Below are positions 58,101 to 64,000 of a DNA stretch of 64,000 nt, one piece after another. Location: positions 84,675,062 to 84,739,061 of the forward strand of contig NC_134367.1 in NCBI RefSeq assembly GCF_035582795.1, given 5' to 3'. Each line of letters starts with the position of its first letter. The first letter of the stretch is position 1. The notes under the pieces are model-generated. The model did no database searches. It was not told the DNA's origin and saw nothing but the letters and a program-made list of their open reading frames with translations. The position numbers and the translations under genes are program-made. Origin of the DNA: Mycteria americana (taxonomy: Eukaryota > Chordata > Aves > Ciconiiformes > Ciconiidae).

Positions 58101-60144
58101 AGCAATACTTACAAGTTTAGGCATTAATGATGCATTTGTAAATTTAAACAGCAGAGCTGTATTGCATTACCTCATCCTGTCTACTTGTACTTTCGGCAAC
58201 AAAATCACTCACATCCCTTTTCCAGGCACCTACATCCCTCCTGCTCACACTGAGCTCCAGAAAGAGGTGCCTGCTAGGAAGTACAGTTGAGTTCGTATTT
58301 GATAAAAAGAACACCAGCAACATTAATAACTGGTAGACCTGTGCTGGAACTGGCAATTAAACTCAGTCTCCTCCTCTGAATTTCGATCATTAAAGGAACT
58401 TGCCAAAGGCTGGGACCTACATTATCACTTAGTCTCCCGAATGGGACTGGATGAGGGACTGAGGACCAGTCATCTTCATAATGGGAGCTGCAGAGGTCCC
58501 CGCGTCATGCCTGAGGAATGGCTGCGCTGGTGAGATGGCTGGGGCGGCTGCAGAGGCTGCTTGCACAGCCGCCACTTGCTGCTGATTCAGGGGTCTTGCA
58601 CGTGTGATTGGAAGGTGCCAGACAGGCATCCCTCAACAACCCTCTCCCTAGCACGTCTCACCACAGTTTCAACATGCGGTCCATCATGATCAGGAGCACC
58701 AAGCAGCTGCCTCTTTGCTCCATGGTCTGCTTGGAGAGTCCTTTAGAGGCTATGCCAACGGCAGCCGGCATGGAGGACACCGCTGTCGTTTTGTGTCAGA
58801 CCCCGTGGTACCCCATGGCAGCTTGCTGAGGCATGGGCAGACATGTGCACACCTCCTTTAACCCCCCGGGGGAGAGCAACGACAGGGAAAAACCGCAGCA
58901 GCGTAGACTTCGGGAGGGACTAGTTACCTAGTGCTGACCAGGGCCCCTCCGGTTGTCTCCCTGGCTGTGGTGGAGACGTGGCCCAAGAGTCAGATGAAAG
59001 TCCTCGGCTTCACTTCCCATGCGCCCTGTGCAGCCTCAGAGGTGAATAACTTCTGGATATCGCAGATCTGGGATGGGTTTCAGCGGCTGATCCAGAAGCA
59101 AGAGGACGATCACCTTCATCATCCATTTTCCCTCTGCCAGTTACTATTATTGCTAACTGCCGTTCCACACACATTGTAATTAAGTGGAAAGAATACAGAC
59201 CAAATGAAAAAGGGTATGAGCCTCTCAAAAACATCTCTGTGCTAGCTGCAGCCTGACTCAGCCTTCAATTAACATTCTTACTTAAAATAGTTTTGCTATG
59301 CAGCTTTTGTTAAATCTTACATAATAGCAGGCCAAATCACTACCCCAGAGCGCCACGCTGAAGAGAGGAGCTTGGCCCTGGTCTCCTGGGCACCATCTCA
59401 TCCTGGTTTTGATCCAGATGGCCTTGGACGTGGGCGAGCTACCAGAGGAGAGCGTGCAGCACACCTGCAGCTCTGCCTTGGCGGGCACAGTGAACTGGTG
59501 CTGCCACCAGAAGCAGCGGTCCTGCTCTCCCCCACCCCGGCTGCTCGGTTCTGCCCGGCGCTGCCCTCTGCGTCGTGCCAGCACGGCTGCTGGAGCAAAC
59601 CCGGCAGCGCCAACAGCCGCAGCGCAGCTAAACCCGCCCCAGTGCCCCCGTCCCGCTGCTCCGGGCGTGCTGCTGGGGCAAAAGGGAGCAGGTCGGGATG
59701 AGCTGCCGGGGAGGGACCTCAGCAGCGGCAATGGTTTGCAGCTGCTGCAGGAGCCCCTCGTGCTGCACCCGCACCCGTCCCGTTGCCCGCCGCCGGCTGT
59801 GCCACCCCTTCCTGAGCTGCCAGAGGGCACGCCGGCGAGGAGAGAGGGACACATGGGCTGGCAGGGCTTCCTAGGGACATGAGGTGCTCTGGAGATGGGT
59901 CTGATTTCCTACCACGGCCTGAGGAGCTTGAGAGCTGGGCTCCATCTCCTGCAGAGCAGGATGGCAACCCTGCCTCCATCACCAATAATGATAATGTGGG
60001 GAAACCTCTGCACAGGGCTCCTCCTCTTCACTGCAGAGGGATGTCCTTACGGCTCAGTAGTGCTATAAAAGCATTTTACTACCAGCATGATTTTTTCTTT
60101 GTTGTTCTTATTGGTCCTAGCTTCTAACTGGTACGAAACGTGCT

Positions 60145-60182
60145 CCGTGTGTGCGCGTGCACGCGCATTTATGTGTGTGCCC
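60145..60182. repeat. Alternating purine-pyrimidine (Z-DNA-prone) stretch
   Basis: CGTGTGTGCGCGTGCACGCGC then ATTTATGTGTGTGC alternates pyrimidine and purine almost throughout. A similar mixed stretch occurs at about 7738-7776 (GCGTGCACGTGTGTGCGC) and at 29625-29645. Confidence 0.7.
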
Positions 60183-63100
60183 ACAGAATAGAAAATAGGG
60201 GTTTGTATTAAAATCTGGAAAATTGGCACATGGGAGGTGAGGAAGATACTCCTATATCTGCTTCAGTTTGGGGGGCTACGTTTCATTTGAAGCCATTGCT
60301 GTCAAATTTATGGATCCACAAACGCTCACTGGGATTGTGGGAACCTCAGCCTGAGTTTGCATGATGCTCCTGAACCAGGATGGTGTTTCAAACAGAGAGA
60401 GGGCTGGGAAAAGAAGGAGCCGGGCACATCTAAACCTAATATCGCTCACCACCCCTGACCTCAGGAAACCGATGAACACAGTGCGCACCGTTCCCGCCGG
60501 GGGCAGCTGCGCTAAGTCACTGAATTTGCACCTGGGTGGCATTTGGCCCAAGGTGATCATGTGCAGCACCAGTTAACGTGAGGTCAGGAGGCTGTGCAGC
60601 TGACAGGTCACCACCGCCTCGTCCAGAGGACCATCGTGTCTGCTCGGCTCGGCTCAGGGTCCCCGCCGGCGCTGAAGGAGGGTCGCTCCTGCCGGTGCCC
60701 CCCTCCGCCGAGGAGCTGGGAAAACTCCTAGGGATGACAGAAAAGTCACATAATGGGCTCAGCTCCTCTTCTGCTGGGAGAGCCTGCGGTGGCACACAAC
60801 CTGGAAAGAAGTAGGTTAATGCAAGCGAGGTTCTTTCTTCTGAATTTTGTTTTAAACCGGGAGTTATGTGTTTTGGCAGACTTTTTGATGAATAGGTCAG
60901 CAGGGTGTGGAAATGTATTCTAAAGCTTTCTGCATCCTTGCACATGCTTCTAGTTGCCGGGGGTTTTGCCTACTGCTTCACTTGGAAAGGTTTAAAAGAA
61001 AATGCAAATTGTAGGCAAAGGGCAGAGATAGGTTTTTGTAAATACTTTTGGCACAGATTTTAGCCATTCTCTTGTCATTTGTGAAACAACAGAAAGAACC
61101 CCCACTCGACTGTGTACGATATGGAAATACCAGTTTCTCTGTTTACAAATGGTAAAAAAAACATCGCAACCTGCTATATGCACCTCCAGATAGCATATAT
61201 AAATATCCATAAAACTATCTTTGCCTCAGAATGGGTACAGGGCAAGTATGGGAAGAATCTGGACTTTTTCACATCTTCTTCCAAAGCTAGCGTTGGTAAC
61301 AAAAAGATACTGTTTTATGTACTTCAAAAAGAGGTGAATGTTTCTGCACACTAGGCTTTCAGAATCAAACTTCTACACCTGAAATATGAGAAAAATCATA
61401 TGACCAAAAGACTAAGAAACTCATTTCAGATGTAACCAGATATACCGTCCGACAGACTGGAATACTTAAAATCCTCTTTAACCAACAGCATGTCAAGACA
61501 TGCCTGCTTCGGACACTGTTAAGACATCCAGCCCCCATATTTTACATACCCTCCTAATTACATTCATGTGTTTGGTTTCATATTTGACCTCTCTGTTGCA
61601 ACAGAGTGCCAAGTAAAGCACTCCTCCTCTTAGGCCTGATACAGGAATTAAGCTGGAGAGTGTGGGGGATTCACAATGGTTGTATCCCTCATACACACAT
61701 TAGAGTGACATGCAGCAATAAGCAGTGCAACAAAATAAAAACATTCAAAAAATCCCCAGTGCAAATGTGCACTTTTTAATTTAAAGTACGGTCTGGGCTC
61801 TTTCTCTTTGCCTTGTTTTTTGGAGCACTTCGGCGTTCACACCTCTAATGCTTCCTCCATAATCTGGCAGCTCACCAGCTACCAGATTTCAGCTTCTCTT
61901 TGTTAGGAAGAAAAGACTATTTGCACAAAAATTGCATCATTCCAGTGTGAGAAACTGACTCATCTCAGTTGTGAGGACTTTTGTCACTGAATCCAGTAGG
62001 CTCAGGTTCCCGGTGCATCGGGAATGGCTTTACATGAAACCCCGGGCTGCACAAGGCGGTGGAAACACTGATCAGAAGACACCAGCTGCACAGAGAAATT
62101 CACTGTTTTCTTCCCTCCCCTAAATTCTCTAAGAAGCCAAAGCCAAAAATCACATCACTGTCAGCAAGAACAGGATTGGACACTTTATAGATATAGATAT
62201 AAACCCAGATAAATGTGATTATTCGGCGCTAAATGCACGTGCTTTAAAAGCACGTTATCAATGAGAAGAAGGTCTGAAGGCACAGTGATTCCTAAATGGT
62301 GGCCTTTGGACCATTGCTGTTGTTTTGGGAAAGGAAACAGCAACGGCGACAGAAAGAGCGAAGCGGCTGGCAGCCTGCACAAGGGCGGATTTCACTCCCG
62401 GCCCTTTCTCAGGCGAGACACAAGAGTTTTGACTGAGTGCAGTCCGCAAGGCTGGATCACAGCCCCTCAGCCTTCAGCACATCGGGATTTCCAGATTCAA
62501 GACAATGCGTCTGGGATTTTTTGGGTGAGCTGCACCTCCTGTATGTTTTACTTGGACAGTCGGGTTTAAATACCACGCTGCTGTGCTCTCCTTTAGCACT
62601 GTTATTACAGCCTTGTTTGTGAAGCAAGAAGAGTAATCCTCATGTAAAAATAATAGTGTTGCAGACCTAGACAGCAGATGGTGTTATTAAATACCTGGGC
62701 AAAGTCTAAGGTCATCATGCTCTAACAATTAACAAGATATATTGTCTATCACTTAATAGGTAACCTCCTAGTGTGGGATGTTTGCAAGGCTGAGCAGAGT
62801 GGCAAGTGGTATCTTGTCCAAGCCCAGGTAACTCTTCCAGTTAAGTATTTGTCAGCCGTTTTCTTGCCTAAATTTGTTGCTACCAACACGTCGGGTAGAA
62901 ATAATATGATTCCATTTAATCTCCTAAACGATCCCTTCTTTAACCAACTATATTAGGTTTTAACTAGATGTCAACAATTTGAGTGCTTATTGATAGTTGC
63001 CTGGCATATAGGTTAATTTATAAGAGCACAGAGAGGCAAGTCCTCAGGCGATGTAAATCATCGTGAGTCTGCTGCAAGGTATGTCTCTGACCGGCTCTGG

Positions 63101-64000
63101 CAAGGTACCATGCGTGTGAGGTGTGCTCGCCAGCTGGCTTTTGTTGTCCACAGAGGTCTTCAGCCATGGAGCATGTTTCTTCTTACTCACGGGACCACTT
63201 TCCTAGGGAAAGTGTGCATTTATCTGTGTTGATAAAGTTGAAATTGAACCTCGGTAATATGTGGCAGGGCTGTCCTCGTTGCATGATCTAATAACATTTT
63301 CAGGCAGAACTCCCTCTAAGGCTTAATTTTATATCCTAACAACTGCACTTTATCAATGTTTCCCTTGATATTTGCCTAGCCTTCCCTGAACTTTACCTCT
63401 CAGCTGATGGGTGACTTTCACTTCTTTAATGGCGCTCCCAGGTGTGAGAGCAACTTTGTGTATCTACTCATTTACCCATTTTTTCCTCAGTTGTTTCTTC
63501 CCTGCCAGTACCTGGTAGAGAGTTTGCCCAGGCCAGCTGCCCAGGCCACCCTATTCAACAGCCACAGCCATTCCAGCCCAGCCCGGTTATATTTTTGCCT
63601 GAGCAGGGCAGCTAGCTACTATTGGCATGCCTGGTGTTCAGAAAGGCTGCTCCCCTGAAGCGCAGCCTGCCTTCTCTTCTGCCGTTGCCTTCTTTTAGAA
63701 GCATAGGTGAAAGCGCCTGCATCATTTCCAGGGATGTAGACCCTTCCATCATCTCTTCTGGGCCTTCAAGGAAGCCATGGAGACTAAGCATCGCTCTTTG
63801 GGGCAGGTTCTGGCTTTTGTTTAATGACTGTATAGTGGCAAGATGGGGACCTAAAGCAGAGTCCTGCCACTGCCAATAGTTTCACACAGTACTTTCTCTC
63901 GACGGTAATTGCTCTCCTGCTGGGATCCATGAACTTGAGAACAAAGTACATTTTATTATTTACAGGGGTTAGATGACAAATACAAACAGATGGTGCAAAG

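Larger units (their letters stand above)
52901..64000. other. Intergenic, upstream flank of IRF2BP2
   Basis: No coding exon or transposon can be named in these 11 kb. Just outside the CpG island is a TCF/LEF-like GCATCAAAG (about 52945), a short CA repeat (53120-53140) and an E-box-like CATGTGATG (about 53225). Further out are the C12 run, a repeated GGCAGGAGCTGAC (about 55570-55595), a moderately GC-rich patch at 59.5-59.85 kb and the alternating stretch at 60.15 kb. The last 3 kb are plain AT-rich unique DNA. Confidence 0.6.

Noticed and set aside
60500-60560. GAATTTGCACC/CATTTGGCCC words suggesting another old MITE
   Set aside because: No matching opposite arm nearby, so the resemblance is too short to call.
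1-64000. tRNA, snoRNA, retroviral or CRISPR features
   Set aside because: I looked for tRNA B-box words, snoRNA boxes with flanking stems, LTR or retroviral coding motifs and spaced direct repeats and found none I could support.

Overview
This is vertebrate nuclear DNA, most likely from a bird. Interspersed repeats are sparse, and those present are sauropsid types: CR1 retroposon pieces, very old MIR-like SINE copies and Chompy-like palindromic MITE remnants. A single compact gene sits in a very GC-rich CpG island. Bacterial features (operons, ribosome binding sites, CRISPR) do not apply. A crocodilian or turtle source cannot be fully excluded from sequence alone.

I can support only one protein-coding gene, IRF2BP2 (interferon regulatory factor 2 binding protein 2), on the minus strand. 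Its coding sequence is two exons, 50700-49674 and 49390-48675. They are joined across a 283-bp GT-AG intron and encode 580 residues with an N-terminal C4 zinc finger and a C-terminal C3HC4 RING. A roughly 3-kb AT- and U-rich 3' untranslated region probably runs down to an ATTAAA signal at 45674-45679. A broad CpG island (about 48.65-52.9 kb) covers the coding region, promoter and upstream flank. It carries GC boxes, a CGG repeat, a G-quadruplex-prone G-run block and eight perfect GGGGCC hexamers.

The other ~56 kb is a gene desert flanking a transcriptional regulator. Region 1-45.6 kb (downstream of the gene) holds unique DNA, scattered GC-rich patches, three recognisable kinds of old transposon, a few short tandem duplications and several inverted repeats. 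Some AT-rich blocks (about 26.1-26.4, 30.6-31.2 and 39.7-39.9 kb) have the look of conserved homeodomain/POU-type enhancers, but this is inference. Region 53-64 kb (upstream of the gene) shows no exon or repeat I can name.

I found no evidence of a new multi-gene system. The observations most worth checking are a retained-intron reading frame that would replace the RING of IRF2BP2, the GGGGCC array upstream of its promoter, a 19-bp hairpin at 2.1 kb, and the cluster of long A-runs (U-runs in the transcript sense) through and beyond the 3' untranslated region.
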